DNA of 64,000 nucleotides, from contig NZ_VIWT01000002.1 of the NCBI RefSeq assembly GCF_007829815.1, forward strand, positions 1 to 64,000, given 5' to 3'. The position numbers and the translations under genes were made by a program. This stretch comes from Kitasatospora viridis (GTDB taxonomy: Bacteria > Actinomycetota > Actinomycetes > Streptomycetales > Streptomycetaceae). Positions 49,638 to 58,307 of the stretch are shown piece by piece. Position 1 is the stretch's first letter, and each line of letters opens with the position of its first letter. A model generated the notes under the pieces. It was not told the origin of the DNA and ran no database searches. It saw only the letters and a program-made list of their open reading frames with translations.

Positions 49638-51035
49638 TCAGCCGTGGGCGGCGGCCTTGAAGATCCAGTAGCCGATCGGGTCCCCGTCGTCCGGGCGGTC
49701 GGACGGCTCGTCAGGAACCAGGGCGTAGCCGTTGTCGGTGGCCGAGAGCGGGGCCGTGGGCAGGTTGTCCGCCGCGACCCGGCCGGTGTGCAGGTCCACG
49801 GCGAGGCTGGCGCGGGTGTAGACGCCGCTGCTCCTGGTCGGGCTGCTCGGCGAGCTGCCGTAGGCCACGCCGCCGACCACCACCATGGGCGTGAAGGCCT
49901 GTTGGCCGGCGGACTGCTGCCAGATCACGTGACCGTCCGTCAGGCTCACCGCGACGCTGCTCGCCGGGTTGCCCTCGGCGAACGCGAGGACGGCCTCGTC
50001 CGACTGGACGTTGTCGGCCTCCGGCGGGGTGCCGTCGAGCGTCGAGGACGGCGCGATCAGCGGGGTGGCGCCCTTGACCGCGCCGGTGTGCACGTCCTGG
50101 ACCGCCAGCACGTCCTTGCCGCCACCGGCCGGCCAGAGCAGGCCGATCGTGGCGCCCGAGGTGAAGCAGAGCCTCGGGGTGGCGGAGGTGATGCCTGCCG
50201 GGCGCGCCGAGTCGCTGGTCCAGAGCGGGTCGCCGGGGTGGGTGAGGTCGTAGGCGGCCAGGTAGTGGTCGGTGCCGCTGCCGCCGGCGGACGGGCGGCT
50301 GTGGTCGACCAGGGCGACGCCGTCCACGATGTCCAGCAGCTCGGGCTCCAGCGGGACGTAGCCGGTCTGGTCGGCGGGCAGGGTGAGGCGGGCCGAGCCG
50401 TCCTGGTCATAGATCACCAACTGCGGTGCCCCGGGCGACTTCGCGGTGGTCGCGCTCCAGCCGGCCAGGCCGGTGCGGGCCTCGGAGGTGGGCCAGGACA
50501 GGTCCGTCACCTTGTGCCCGCTCGCGTCGAAGCCCACCTCGTGCTCCACCGAGCCGGCGGTGCTCAGCCCGTCCGAGGCGGTGACCTCGGTGCCGTGCAC
50601 GAAGATCGCGGGCGTGCCGTTGAAGTCGCCCACCTGGGCGGTTCCGTAGAACGGGACCTGGGCGGTGGCGATCTGGCGGCCGGTCGCGGCGCTGTAGAAG
50701 GTCAGCTGCCCGGGGTTGGAGCTGCCGGTGCCGGTCGCGGCGAGGGTGAAGTCGATGGTCACGAACGAGTCGCCCACCGGGTACGGGACGCCGGCGAGCG
50801 GGGCCTTCACCAGCGCGATCGGGTGCGCGGCCAGTCCGGGCAGGGCCGGGCCGCTGTACGCCGGGGTCGAGCCCGAGGGCGAGGGCGTGGCCGGGGCGCC
50901 GGACGGGGGCGCGGTGACCGGCCTCGCGCTCGCCGGCCGGCCGGCGGTTCCGCCGCCGCAGCCGGTCAGCAGCAGGCAGGCGCAGCCCGCCGCGAGCAGT
51001 GGACGGACGAGCGCGGACGCTCCCGTGAATGCCAA
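49638..51035 (-). CDS. Secreted lipoprotein with beta-propeller-like (PQQ-type) repeats
   Basis: A 465-residue lipoprotein: a signal with lipobox LTGC (about Cys26), a Pro/Ser/Thr-rich linker to about residue 65, then repeating strand-turn units such as GQLTFYSAATGRQIATAQVP, LAVQDVHTGAVKGATPL, VAVSLTDGHVIWQQSAG and LAVDLHTGRVAADN. These resemble PQQ-binding-like propeller blades. It is probably extracellular scaffold or binding. No catalytic motif was recognised. Confidence 0.78.
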   Translation of the reverse strand: MAFTGASALVRPLLAAGCACLLLTGCGGGTAGRPASARPVTAPPSGAPATPSPSGSTPAYSGPALPGLAAHPIALVKAPLAGVPYPVGDSFVTIDFTLAATGTGSSNPGQLTFYSAATGRQIATAQVPFYGTAQVGDFNGTPAIFVHGTEVTASDGLSTAGSVEHEVGFDASGHKVTDLSWPTSEARTGLAGWSATTAKSPGAPQLVIYDQDGSARLTLPADQTGYVPLEPELLDIVDGVALVDHSRPSAGGSGTDHYLAAYDLTHPGDPLWTSDSARPAGITSATPRLCFTSGATIGLLWPAGGGKDVLAVQDVHTGAVKGATPLIAPSSTLDGTPPEADNVQSDEAVLAFAEGNPASSVAVSLTDGHVIWQQSAGQQAFTPMVVVGGVAYGSSPSSPTRSSGVYTRASLAVDLHTGRVAADNLPTAPLSATDNGYALVPDEPSDRPDDGDPIGYWIFKAAAHG

Positions 51036-51220
51036 TGGATCCCCCGAGGACTCGATCAGTGTCGTGCGCCCGGCGCAGCTGCGGGACGGCGCGGTTCCCG
51101 ACGCTAGCCACCGGCCGCCGACGGATCGTCAAACCGTGGCGGTAGCCGGGGGTAAACCTGCGCGGTACGGGTGCCATGCTGTCCCCGGCACCAGGGCGGT
51201 GCCGGGGGATGGGAGCGGGC

Positions 51221-51829
51221 ATGGAACCTCTGCTGATCAGGCGGGACGCGCCGAGCCGGTACGGGGCGGCGGGCGCCGCGCTGGTGGGGGTCGGGCTGCT
51301 GCCGGGCGCCCTGGTGGTCGCGGCCGGGGGCGGCGTCGCGGGGGTGCTGCTGCTGGGGGCCGGGGTGGCCACCGCCGTGCGCGCCGAGCGGGCGATGGTC
51401 CACGCCGACCAGGACGGGATCCTGGTGCGCGGGTCCTTGCGGAGCCGGCGGATCGCGCTGGCCGACGTGGTCGGGATGCGGGCGGAGCGGCTCTACTTCT
51501 GCGACCGCCGGGGCCGGCTGCGCAGCTGCTGGCTCTCCGCGCTCGGCCGCAACACCAGCCGGTGGGCCGTCTACTCCTACTCGAACCGGCTGAGCCTGCT
51601 GCAACGGATCGAGCTGGAGCGGTGGATCGAGGAGGCCGTCACCTCCCGGATCAAGCGGCGGGCCCGCCTGCTCGACACCCTGGACGACGCGGCGCTGGCC
51701 CGCGAGGCCCGGGTGGCGGCCGCCGGGGAGCGCTGGGAGCGCAAGTACGGCGTCGCCCGCCCCCGCTGGCACTTCGTGAGTGCCGCCGCCGAGCGGGTGA
51801 CGGGCGCCCGCGCGGCGGCGGGGAGCTGA
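51221..51829 (+). CDS. Membrane protein with PH-like domain (hypothetical)
   Basis: A 202-residue protein with two closely spaced hydrophobic helices (residues 10-55), followed by a soluble part whose strands (MVHADQDGILVRGSLRSRRI, ALADVVGMRAERLYFCD) resemble bacterial PH domains, and then a charged helix. The ATG at 51221 was chosen for the GGGAG just upstream; earlier ATGs at 51176 and 51209 are in the same frame. Function unknown. Confidence 0.68.
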   Translation: MEPLLIRRDAPSRYGAAGAALVGVGLLPGALVVAAGGGVAGVLLLGAGVATAVRAERAMVHADQDGILVRGSLRSRRIALADVVGMRAERLYFCDRRGRLRSCWLSALGRNTSRWAVYSYSNRLSLLQRIELERWIEEAVTSRIKRRARLLDTLDDAALAREARVAAAGERWERKYGVARPRWHFVSAAAERVTGARAAAGS

Positions 51830-51851
51830 GGGCCCAACAAGTGGCTGCCCG

Positions 51852-52796
51852 TCAGACGGCCAGCGTGCTCCGCACCGGTGTGATGATCTCGTCCACCAGC
51901 CACCGGGCCGCGCCCGGGGGGTAGGGGCTGCGCAGGCTCAGCACGATGTGGGTCAGGCCGGCGGCGATCAGCTCCCCGACGGCCTTGCGGTCGGCGGCCG
52001 GATCGTCGTACGACACGATGTACTGCACGGAGCGGGTGATCGAGCGCGGATCGCGGCCGAGGGCGGCGCATTGCCGGTCCAGTACGGCGCTGCGCTCGGC
52101 GATGCGCTCCAGGGAGTTGTGCGGCGGCCCGGGGATGTTCCAGATGTCCGCGTGCTCGGCGACCAGGCGCAGCGTCCGGTCGCCCCAGCCGCCGATCAGC
52201 AGGGGCGGGCCCGGGCGCTGGACCGGCTTCGGCTCGTTCCGGTTGCCGGTCAGCGTGTAGTAGCGGCCGTGGAAGTCGAAGACCTCCTGGGTCCACATGC
52301 CGCGCAGGATGGCGATGGTCTCCGCCAGCCGGGCCAGGCCCTCACCGGGCGGCACCAGGCTCAGGCCGTAGGCCGCGTACTCGGCGATCGCCGGGTTGTC
52401 GCCCGCGATGCCGCCGGCGCTGGCCGGCTGGACGGTGCCGCCGACGCCGAGGCCCATGACCAGGCGGCCCCCGGAGATCACGTCGACCGTGCTGGCCATC
52501 TTGCCGAGCAGCGCGGGCGGCCGGATCCGATTGCTCGTCACCAGCAGGCCCAGGCGCAGCCGTCGGGTGCTCGCGGCCAGCGCGCTGAGCAGGGTCCAGC
52601 CCTCGTGGATCTGGCCGTCGGCCGGTCCGGCGATCGGCATCAGGTGGTCCCAGAGCCAGGCGTCGGCGATCTCGGGCAGCTCGTCGGCCTCCTGCCAGAC
52701 CCGTAAGACGTCCTGGTAGGAGACCCGCATCGGGGTGGTCTTGAGGCCGAACGTGACGGCGGGGATGTGCTGGTCGGACATGTGCTGGTCGGACAT
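51852..52796 (-). CDS. LLM-class flavin-dependent oxidoreductase
   Basis: A 314-residue luciferase-like oxidoreductase, probably F420- or FMN-dependent. Recognisable are AWLWDHLMPI, LGLLVTSNRIRPPALLGKM, STVDVISGGRLVMGLGVGG and PPLLIGGWGDRTLRLVAEHA. A 15-bp direct repeat duplicates the beginning, so the protein starts MSDQHMSDQH and has two equivalent ATGs (52796 and 52781). It is divergent from a MarR gene, which probably regulates it. The substrate is unknown. Confidence 0.88.
   Translation of the reverse strand: MSDQHMSDQHIPAVTFGLKTTPMRVSYQDVLRVWQEADELPEIADAWLWDHLMPIAGPADGQIHEGWTLLSALAASTRRLRLGLLVTSNRIRPPALLGKMASTVDVISGGRLVMGLGVGGTVQPASAGGIAGDNPAIAEYAAYGLSLVPPGEGLARLAETIAILRGMWTQEVFDFHGRYYTLTGNRNEPKPVQRPGPPLLIGGWGDRTLRLVAEHADIWNIPGPPHNSLERIAERSAVLDRQCAALGRDPRSITRSVQYIVSYDDPAADRKAVGELIAAGLTHIVLSLRSPYPPGAARWLVDEIITPVRSTLAV
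52765..52794 (-). repeat. 15-bp tandem duplication covering the LLM start codon
   Basis: Two exact copies of ATGTGCTGGTCGGAC (plus-strand reading) are adjacent, repeating the first five codons of the LLM gene. Confidence 0.9.
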
Positions 52797-52873
52797 GTGT
52801 GCCAGGCGCCCTTCGCGTGGGTGTGCTGCCGCGCGCCGGATCGGCGGTCGGCATTCGTCACCGTAGCGGATCG

Positions 52874-52907
52874 TCAGTATGACTGACCATCAGTTCGCGG
52901 ATAGGAT
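52874..52907 (+). promoter_or_regulatory. MarR operator/promoter: palindrome plus leaderless -35/-10
   Basis: The 13-bp palindrome TCAGTATGACTGA (52874-52886) overlaps a -35-like TGACTG. With a 16-bp spacer this is followed by the -10 TAGGAT (52902-52907), 7 nt before the ATG at 52915. It suits autoregulation of the MarR gene and control of the divergent LLM gene. Confidence 0.55.
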
Positions 52908-52914
52908 TCGGGCC

Positions 52915-53370
52915 ATGACGCACGACGCACCGCCCGAGGTCCTCACCGCCCGGCTCGGCTACCTGCTCAAGCACGCCTACCTGCGGCTGACCAAGGAATC
53001 CGCGCGCGCCCTGGCGCCGCACGACCTCGACGGGCGCGAACTCGCCGTGCTGGCCGTGCTCGACGCGCACGGCGAGCTGTCCCAGCTGGCGGCGGCGGGA
53101 GTGCTGGGCATCGACCGGACCACCATGGTCGCCCTGGTCGACGCGCTGGAGGGCAAGGCGTTGGTCGAGCGCCGCCGCAGCCAGGCGGACCGGCGCAAGA
53201 ACATCGTCCAGCTGACGGCCGGCGGCCGGGCCCGGCTGCGCGAGGCCGAGCAGGCCCGGGCGGAGATGGAGCGGCGCTTCCTCGCCCCGCTCGCCGACGC
53301 GGACGCCGAAGCGCTGGTGCGCGCCCTGCGGGCGGTCGTTGTCGCCCCGGCCGAGGGGCCTGTCGGCTGA
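52915..53370 (+). CDS. MarR-family transcriptional regulator
   Basis: A roughly 151-residue winged-helix regulator. The HTH region SQLAAAGVLGIDRTTMVALV, DALEGKALVERRRS and the wing QADRRKNIVQLTAGG are classical. Start 52915 (MTHDAPPE) is favoured over the ATG at 52879 because a -10 hexamer ends 7 nt before it and the earlier ATG lies inside the palindromic operator. It probably binds the shared divergent region with the LLM oxidoreductase. Confidence 0.88.
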   Translation: MTHDAPPEVLTARLGYLLKHAYLRLTKESARALAPHDLDGRELAVLAVLDAHGELSQLAAAGVLGIDRTTMVALVDALEGKALVERRRSQADRRKNIVQLTAGGRARLREAEQARAEMERRFLAPLADADAEALVRALRAVVVAPAEGPVG

Positions 53371-53400
53371 TCACCCGGGACGGCCGGTAGCCTGCGGATC

Positions 53401-54681
53401 ATGACGATCGGGCGCGGGACGGAACACAGCTGGTGGGCGCGCAAGTTGCTCGAATCCATCGGCGTGGATCCGAACGACCTGCGGCTGGACGAGGCCGAGC
53501 ACGTGGAGCGCGGGATCGAGATCGCGCTCGGCGGGTTCGACTCCAAGGACGCCCAGTTGGTCGAGGGCGCGGTCTCGATGGCCTCGGACATCCTGCGGCG
53601 ATGGCGCACGCCCCGGCCCGAGTTGGTGGCCGGCCTGGTCCGGTGCGTGGCGTCCGACCGCTCCCTGGCCAGGGGCGACGCGGCGTTGGCGCTGGCGGGC
53701 CTGGTGTCGGCGGACTCCACCCAGGACCTCGCCCCGGCCGTGCCCGCGCTGCTCGCGGCCGCCGCCGACTCCTACGACCGGATCGCCGGACCGGCCGCGC
53801 TGGCCCTCGCCCGGCTCGGCCACCCGGGCGTGCTGGAGCCGGTGCACCGGTGGCTGGCGTCGAGCAGCCGAACCCCGTTCTTCCAGGTGACCTCGCTCGG
53901 CCAGGTGCTGCGGCCGCTGGTGGGCTCCGCCGACGAACTGCTGCCCGGCATCCGCCGGATGCTCCTCGACGCGGCCGGCTCGGAGGGGCTGCGCCCGGTC
54001 CTCACCACGCTCGCCGCCTGGGGCCCCGCCGCGAGCGCGGCGGTTCCGGAGCTGCTGTCGACGCTCACCACCCGCAACGTGCGCTGGGCCTGCGACGTGC
54101 TCGGCAGCATCGGCCCGGCGGCGGGGCCCGCGGTGGACACCCTCGACGGCTTCGTCCGCGGCCGCACCCAACCGCCGCGCCACGACGGCAGCACCCTGCA
54201 GTCGACCGGCCGACGGCGCTGGCACGGCGCGCAGAACGCCGCGTGGGCGCACTGGCGGATCACCGGCCGCCCGCAGACCTTCCTGGCCTTCCTCGCGGAC
54301 ACCTCGACCAGAGGCCTGGGGTACGCCGACCTGGGCCGGCTGGGGGAGTTGGGGCCGCTGGCGCTCCCGTACGCGGACGCCGTCCGGCAGTTGCTGACCT
54401 CGGCCGGCCCGTGGACCCGGGTCCAGGCCGCCGGTGCCTGGTGGCGGATCACAGGCGACCCCGACCCCGCCCTCCCGGTCCTGCTGGCGGCGCTGGAACC
54501 GCTGCGCTCGGGCGAGGCCGACGAGCCCTGCCGCGAGGCGGTCCGGACCATCGCCCGGATCGGAACCCCCGCCGTCGCGGCCGCGCCGCTGCTCGAAGCG
54601 GCCCTGACGTCCGAACGTGGCTTCCCGGCGGACTTCTACCCGGCGGCCCGCGCGGCGCTGGCGGCCTTCGGCGGCAGGTGA
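53401..54681 (+). CDS. HEAT-repeat protein
   Basis: A 426-residue all-helical protein made of HEAT-type pairs of helices, for example DRIAGPAALALARLGHPGVL, RPVLTTLAAWGPAASAAVPE and VRTIARIGTPAVAAAPLLEA. A Trp-rich stretch (RRWHGAQNAAWAHWRITGRP) lies in the middle. It is likely a protein-protein scaffold with no catalytic motif. A TAGCCT hexamer 7 nt before the ATG suggests a leaderless message. The gene starts 30 nt after the MarR stop. Confidence 0.75.
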   Translation: MTIGRGTEHSWWARKLLESIGVDPNDLRLDEAEHVERGIEIALGGFDSKDAQLVEGAVSMASDILRRWRTPRPELVAGLVRCVASDRSLARGDAALALAGLVSADSTQDLAPAVPALLAAAADSYDRIAGPAALALARLGHPGVLEPVHRWLASSSRTPFFQVTSLGQVLRPLVGSADELLPGIRRMLLDAAGSEGLRPVLTTLAAWGPAASAAVPELLSTLTTRNVRWACDVLGSIGPAAGPAVDTLDGFVRGRTQPPRHDGSTLQSTGRRRWHGAQNAAWAHWRITGRPQTFLAFLADTSTRGLGYADLGRLGELGPLALPYADAVRQLLTSAGPWTRVQAAGAWWRITGDPDPALPVLLAALEPLRSGEADEPCREAVRTIARIGTPAVAAAPLLEAALTSERGFPADFYPAARAALAAFGGR

Positions 54682-54688
54682 CGAGCCG

Positions 54689-56206
54689 TCAGGTGTTGCC
54701 CGTGCCGTCGCTGTCCGCCGGGGCGCGCCGCAAGGTCGCCTGGCAGGCGGCGGCCAGGACGGTGAAGGCCGGCGCCAACCACCACCAGGCCGGCGCGGGG
54801 AACGCCAGCGCGGGCAGTGCGCCCGCGACCAGGGCCGTGGCGCGGCCGCGCAGGTGCGGATGGGGGCCGCGCAGGTGCGGGCGGTGCCGGCGGCGGGGGC
54901 CTCGCCGCCACCACCGGCCGCCGCCGTCGCGGGTCGGGCGGCCGACCGAGCCGAACACCACCCAGCCGGCCGTGAACCCCGCCGCCACCCACCACAGCAG
55001 CGTGCGCTCGCGCCCCGCCTGCCACCACGGCACCAGCACCAGCGCGGACAGCACGAAGGCGAGGTTGTAGAGCAGGTCGTACAGCGCGAACACCCGCCCG
55101 CGCGCCGCGTCCGGAGTCGCCCCGCCGACCAGCGCGTCCGCGCAGACCTTCAGCACCTGGAAGGCGAACGCCGCCACCGCCAGGCAGAGCACCAGCACCC
55201 AGAGCGAGGGGAACAGCCCGCCGACGTACGCCGCCGCGGCGGCCGGCAGGAACGCGGCGGGCACCAGCGCCCGGGCCCCGTAGCGGCCCGCCAGCGGCGG
55301 GGCGACCGCGCTCGCCGCGAAGGTGGCGATGCCGGTGGCGGCGAGCGCGACCGCGTAGCCCGAGGCCCGCAGCCGGTACTGCGAGTCCGCGACCAGCACC
55401 AGCACCACGAACCCCGCCCCCAGTAGCAGCCGGTGCGCCCCGACCGCGAGCAGCGGCCGCCGGATCGCCGCCGTCCGGGCGGCCAGCCGCACGCCCTCGA
55501 CCAGGTCGGCCACCGTGCGCCGGACGGCCGGCAGCGCGGAACCCCGAGGCACCGTCAGCTCCGGCCCGAGCCCGGGCAGCAGGGCGAACACCGCCGCCGC
55601 CCCCGCGTAGAGCACCCCCGCGCCCAGGAAGGCGGCCACCACCGAGCGGCCGACGAAGAGCGAGCCGCCCAGTGCACCGAGGAACGCCGCCGCCGATCCG
55701 GTCAGCGCCGAGAACGCGTTGGCCGGCACCAGCCGCGCCCGGGGCACCGTGCGCGGCAGCGCGGCGCCCTTGGCGGTCAGCACCAGACGCGAGGAGGAGA
55801 GCAGCAGCACCACGGCGAGGTAGGCCGGCGCCGTCCACCGCTCCGCCACGACCACGGCCCCGACCGCGACCAGCAGCCCGCGCAGCACCGACACCAGCAC
55901 CAGCGTGCGCCGCCGGTCCAGCCGGTCCAGCAGCACCCCGGCGAACGGGCCCACCACGCTGAACGGCAGCAGCGTCACCGCCAGCACCGCCGCGATCCGC
56001 CCGGGGCTGGCGCCCCGGCCGACGTCGAACAGCACGAACTGCGCGAACCCGATCTGGGCCAGCCCGTCGCCGCACTGCCCCAGGCACTGCCCCACCAGCA
56101 ATCCGCGCAGCGGCCCGGCCAGGTCACGCCGCAGGGAGCCCCGCTCCGACCCGGCCCCCGCCTCTGGCGCCGGCCCGTCGGCGGCGAGCCCCGCGCGCTC
56201 CTCCAT
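54689..56206 (-). CDS. MFS transporter
   Basis: A 505-residue major facilitator protein of the MFS_3/enterobactin-exporter-like group: ALTLLPFSVV-type helix 2, GPFAGVLLDRLDRRRTLVLV (loop 2-3 signature) and about 12 helices in all. The last part is a basic loop (RRGPRRRHRPHLRGPHPHLR) followed by two more hydrophobic helices, an unusual C-terminal extension. GGAGGA precedes the ATG at 56206. The substrate is unknown. Confidence 0.85.
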   Translation of the reverse strand: MEERAGLAADGPAPEAGAGSERGSLRRDLAGPLRGLLVGQCLGQCGDGLAQIGFAQFVLFDVGRGASPGRIAAVLAVTLLPFSVVGPFAGVLLDRLDRRRTLVLVSVLRGLLVAVGAVVVAERWTAPAYLAVVLLLSSSRLVLTAKGAALPRTVPRARLVPANAFSALTGSAAAFLGALGGSLFVGRSVVAAFLGAGVLYAGAAAVFALLPGLGPELTVPRGSALPAVRRTVADLVEGVRLAARTAAIRRPLLAVGAHRLLLGAGFVVLVLVADSQYRLRASGYAVALAATGIATFAASAVAPPLAGRYGARALVPAAFLPAAAAAYVGGLFPSLWVLVLCLAVAAFAFQVLKVCADALVGGATPDAARGRVFALYDLLYNLAFVLSALVLVPWWQAGRERTLLWWVAAGFTAGWVVFGSVGRPTRDGGGRWWRRGPRRRHRPHLRGPHPHLRGRATALVAGALPALAFPAPAWWWLAPAFTVLAAACQATLRRAPADSDGTGNT

Positions 56207-56388
56207 GCCCCCATCCTCCGTCCTGGACCGACCGGCACTCGGGAGGCGGCGTCGCGACGCGCCCCGGCCTTCGGCCGGGCGGGGGTCCCCGGCCGGAGAG
56301 CGGGGGAGCCGCTCCTTCACCCGCTCCCCATTTGCCGGGCGGTCTAGGATCGACGCCGATCAGGGCACGACACGAGAGGCAGTGGAGC

Positions 56389-56739
56389 ATGACGGACCAG
56401 CACGAGCCGCGCGGGATCCGGGTCCTGGCGGACTATCAGTGCCACCCGCTGTGGCTGGTCCACCCGGACGCCGGCGACCTCTCCCCGGAGGATCCGTCGC
56501 TGGGCCTCAGCGCCGACCTGGCCGGGCGGCTGGCCGACTGGGCGGCCGAGTACGACGCGATCCTCGACTGGGACGACCCGGCGTCCAGCGCGTTCGCCGA
56601 GCCGGAGGCCGAGGAGGCGTTCTACGCCCTGGGCCGCACCCTGGCCGAGCGGCTCGCCGAGGAGCTCGGAGGCGGCTGGCGGGTGACGTACTTCGACGGG
56701 CGGCTGAGGCGCGACGTCGACGTGCCCGGCGCCGCCTGA
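56389..56739 (+). CDS. Hypothetical protein (116 aa)
   Basis: A small acidic protein starting MTDQHEPRGIRVLADYQ and ending VTYFDGRLRRDVDVPGAA. I recognise no family. The central part is rich in Asp/Glu (WAAEYDAILDWDDPASSAF). Its 3' end has a degenerate second copy downstream (see the duplication). AGTGGAG lies just before the ATG. Confidence 0.72.
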   Translation: MTDQHEPRGIRVLADYQCHPLWLVHPDAGDLSPEDPSLGLSADLAGRLADWAAEYDAILDWDDPASSAFAEPEAEEAFYALGRTLAERLAEELGGGWRVTYFDGRLRRDVDVPGAA

Positions 56740-56935
56740 GCAGCGCCGGGCCACGCCAACGGGGTTCAGCGTGCCGGCGCTGCCTGGCCCGCCGATGCCG
56801 CCGTGGCGCGCTCCGCGGCGGCCGGAGCGTGCCGTACCTCGACGGGCGCCTCGGGCGCGACGTTTCCGCACCCCAGGCACCCCGACCACTCCCGCGAGCC
56901 TCAGCGTGCCGGCGCCCCCTCGCCCGCCAGGGCCA
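56671..56935. repeat. Diverged tandem duplication of two convergent gene ends
   Basis: Copy 1 (about 56671-56795) and copy 2 (about 56817-56935), offset 135-146 bp, share GGCGGC..GTAC[T/C]TCGACGGG and TCAGCGTGCCGGCGC. Each copy carries the 3' end of the 116-aa gene on one strand and the 3' end of the FAD-protein gene on the other. Copy 1 keeps the working end of the small gene and copy 2 the working end of the FAD gene; the two other ends are decaying remnants. Confidence 0.75.
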
Positions 56936-58307
56936 GCGCGGCGCGGTCCAGCATGAGCAGGGCGAGGTCGTCGGCCTGGCAGCGGATCTCCGGGATGGCG
57001 GTGGTCTCCAGCAGGCTGCCGCGGCGCAGCGAGCCGAGCGTCCAGAGCGGCGCCGGGGTCAGGGAGTCGGCGGGGCGCAGGCGGCCGTCGGGGTCGGTGA
57101 GGAAGCCGCCGCCGATCGGGTTGGGCGTCCCGAGGCCGGTGGTGAGGAGCTCGGTGACCAGCGGGTCGTCGACCCGGGTGAGGTTGACCTCGGAGCCGGT
57201 GCAGTTCAGCACGGCGCCCACCCGCAGCCGGCGGCCGTCGTCCAGCCGGACGTCGAGCCCGCCGCCGGGCGGGCCGGCCGGTTCGGCGCCGGCCACGGTG
57301 CCCCGGCCGGTGCGGACCTGGTCGGCGTCGACGGCGGCGCGCAGGGCGTTCGCGCTGACCGGCGGGATGCGGTGGCGGTGGGTCTCCCACAGGCGCAGGT
57401 CCTCGGCGAGCAGCCGGGCCCGGTCGGCGGGCGGCAGCTGTTGCCAGAGCGCGCTGGTGACGGACCGTAGGCTGTCCACCCCCGCCCGCCAGTCGCCGTG
57501 CACCCGGCGGCAGCGGGCGATGTGGCACAGCACGGCCCGGCGCAGCCCGGCCAGCCCGGCGCCGGCGGCGAGCGCGTCGAGGTCCGGGGCGGCCACGGTG
57601 GGCACCGGGACGGTGGCGTGCGGCTGGGGGACCAGGCCGTGCCGCGACAGCGCGTGCACCACCCGGCCGGGGCGGCGCAGGCTGAGCGCCATGTCGACCA
57701 TGGTCAGGCCGGTGCCGACGAGCAGGACGTCGCGGTCCTCGGGCACCGCGTCGAGCGCGCCGGGCGTCCAGGGGTCGGCGAGGAACGCGGCGGAGTCGCG
57801 CAGCGCGGGCGGCGCCCAGGCCGTGCCGGGCGCGAAGTTGCCGAGGGCCAGCACGGCGGCGGCGAAGTCGAGGGACTGTCCGCCGGCCAGTCGCAGGCGC
57901 AGCGGCGCGCCGGTCGCCGCCGGGCGGTGGGTGAGGCCGACGACCCGGTCGTGCACGCGGATCAGGTCGGGCGCGTCGGCGCGGTGGCCGGCCTCGGCCA
58001 GGCTGTCGGCGAGGTAGCGGCCGAACAGGCCCCGGGGCACGAAGTCGTGCTCGCCGGCCCGGTCGCCGAGCCAGCGGGTGAAGTGGCCGGGGTCGTCCCG
58101 GTGGGCGCTCATCCGCCCGGCCGGGACGTTCAGCAGGTGGTGCGGGGCCTCGGTGCCGAAGGCCAGGCCGCGGCCGGCCGGCCCGGGGTTGATGAGCCAG
58201 ATCCGCACCGGCACCGCCGCGTGGTGGAGCAGCCGCAGCGCCGTCAGGGTGCCGGCGGCGCCGCCGCCCACGACGGCGATGTCGTGGACCGTGTCGCGCT
58301 GGTTCAC
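56901..58307 (-). CDS. FAD/NAD(P)-binding oxidoreductase (NAD_binding_9-type)
   Basis: A 468-residue flavoprotein. It has the Rossmann motif AVVGGGAAGTLTALRLL at the start, the group-specific GLAFGTEAPHHLLNVPAGRM, a second nucleotide motif DVLLVGTGLTMVDMAL, and VLNCTGSEVNLTRVDDPLV. It is coupled to the cysteine-dioxygenase-like gene by an ATGA overlap, suggesting they act on the same sulfur- or thiol-containing substrate. The exact reaction is unknown. Confidence 0.85.
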   Translation of the reverse strand: MNQRDTVHDIAVVGGGAAGTLTALRLLHHAAVPVRIWLINPGPAGRGLAFGTEAPHHLLNVPAGRMSAHRDDPGHFTRWLGDRAGEHDFVPRGLFGRYLADSLAEAGHRADAPDLIRVHDRVVGLTHRPAATGAPLRLRLAGGQSLDFAAAVLALGNFAPGTAWAPPALRDSAAFLADPWTPGALDAVPEDRDVLLVGTGLTMVDMALSLRRPGRVVHALSRHGLVPQPHATVPVPTVAAPDLDALAAGAGLAGLRRAVLCHIARCRRVHGDWRAGVDSLRSVTSALWQQLPPADRARLLAEDLRLWETHRHRIPPVSANALRAAVDADQVRTGRGTVAGAEPAGPPGGGLDVRLDDGRRLRVGAVLNCTGSEVNLTRVDDPLVTELLTTGLGTPNPIGGGFLTDPDGRLRPADSLTPAPLWTLGSLRRGSLLETTAIPEIRCQADDLALLMLDRAALALAGEGAPAR

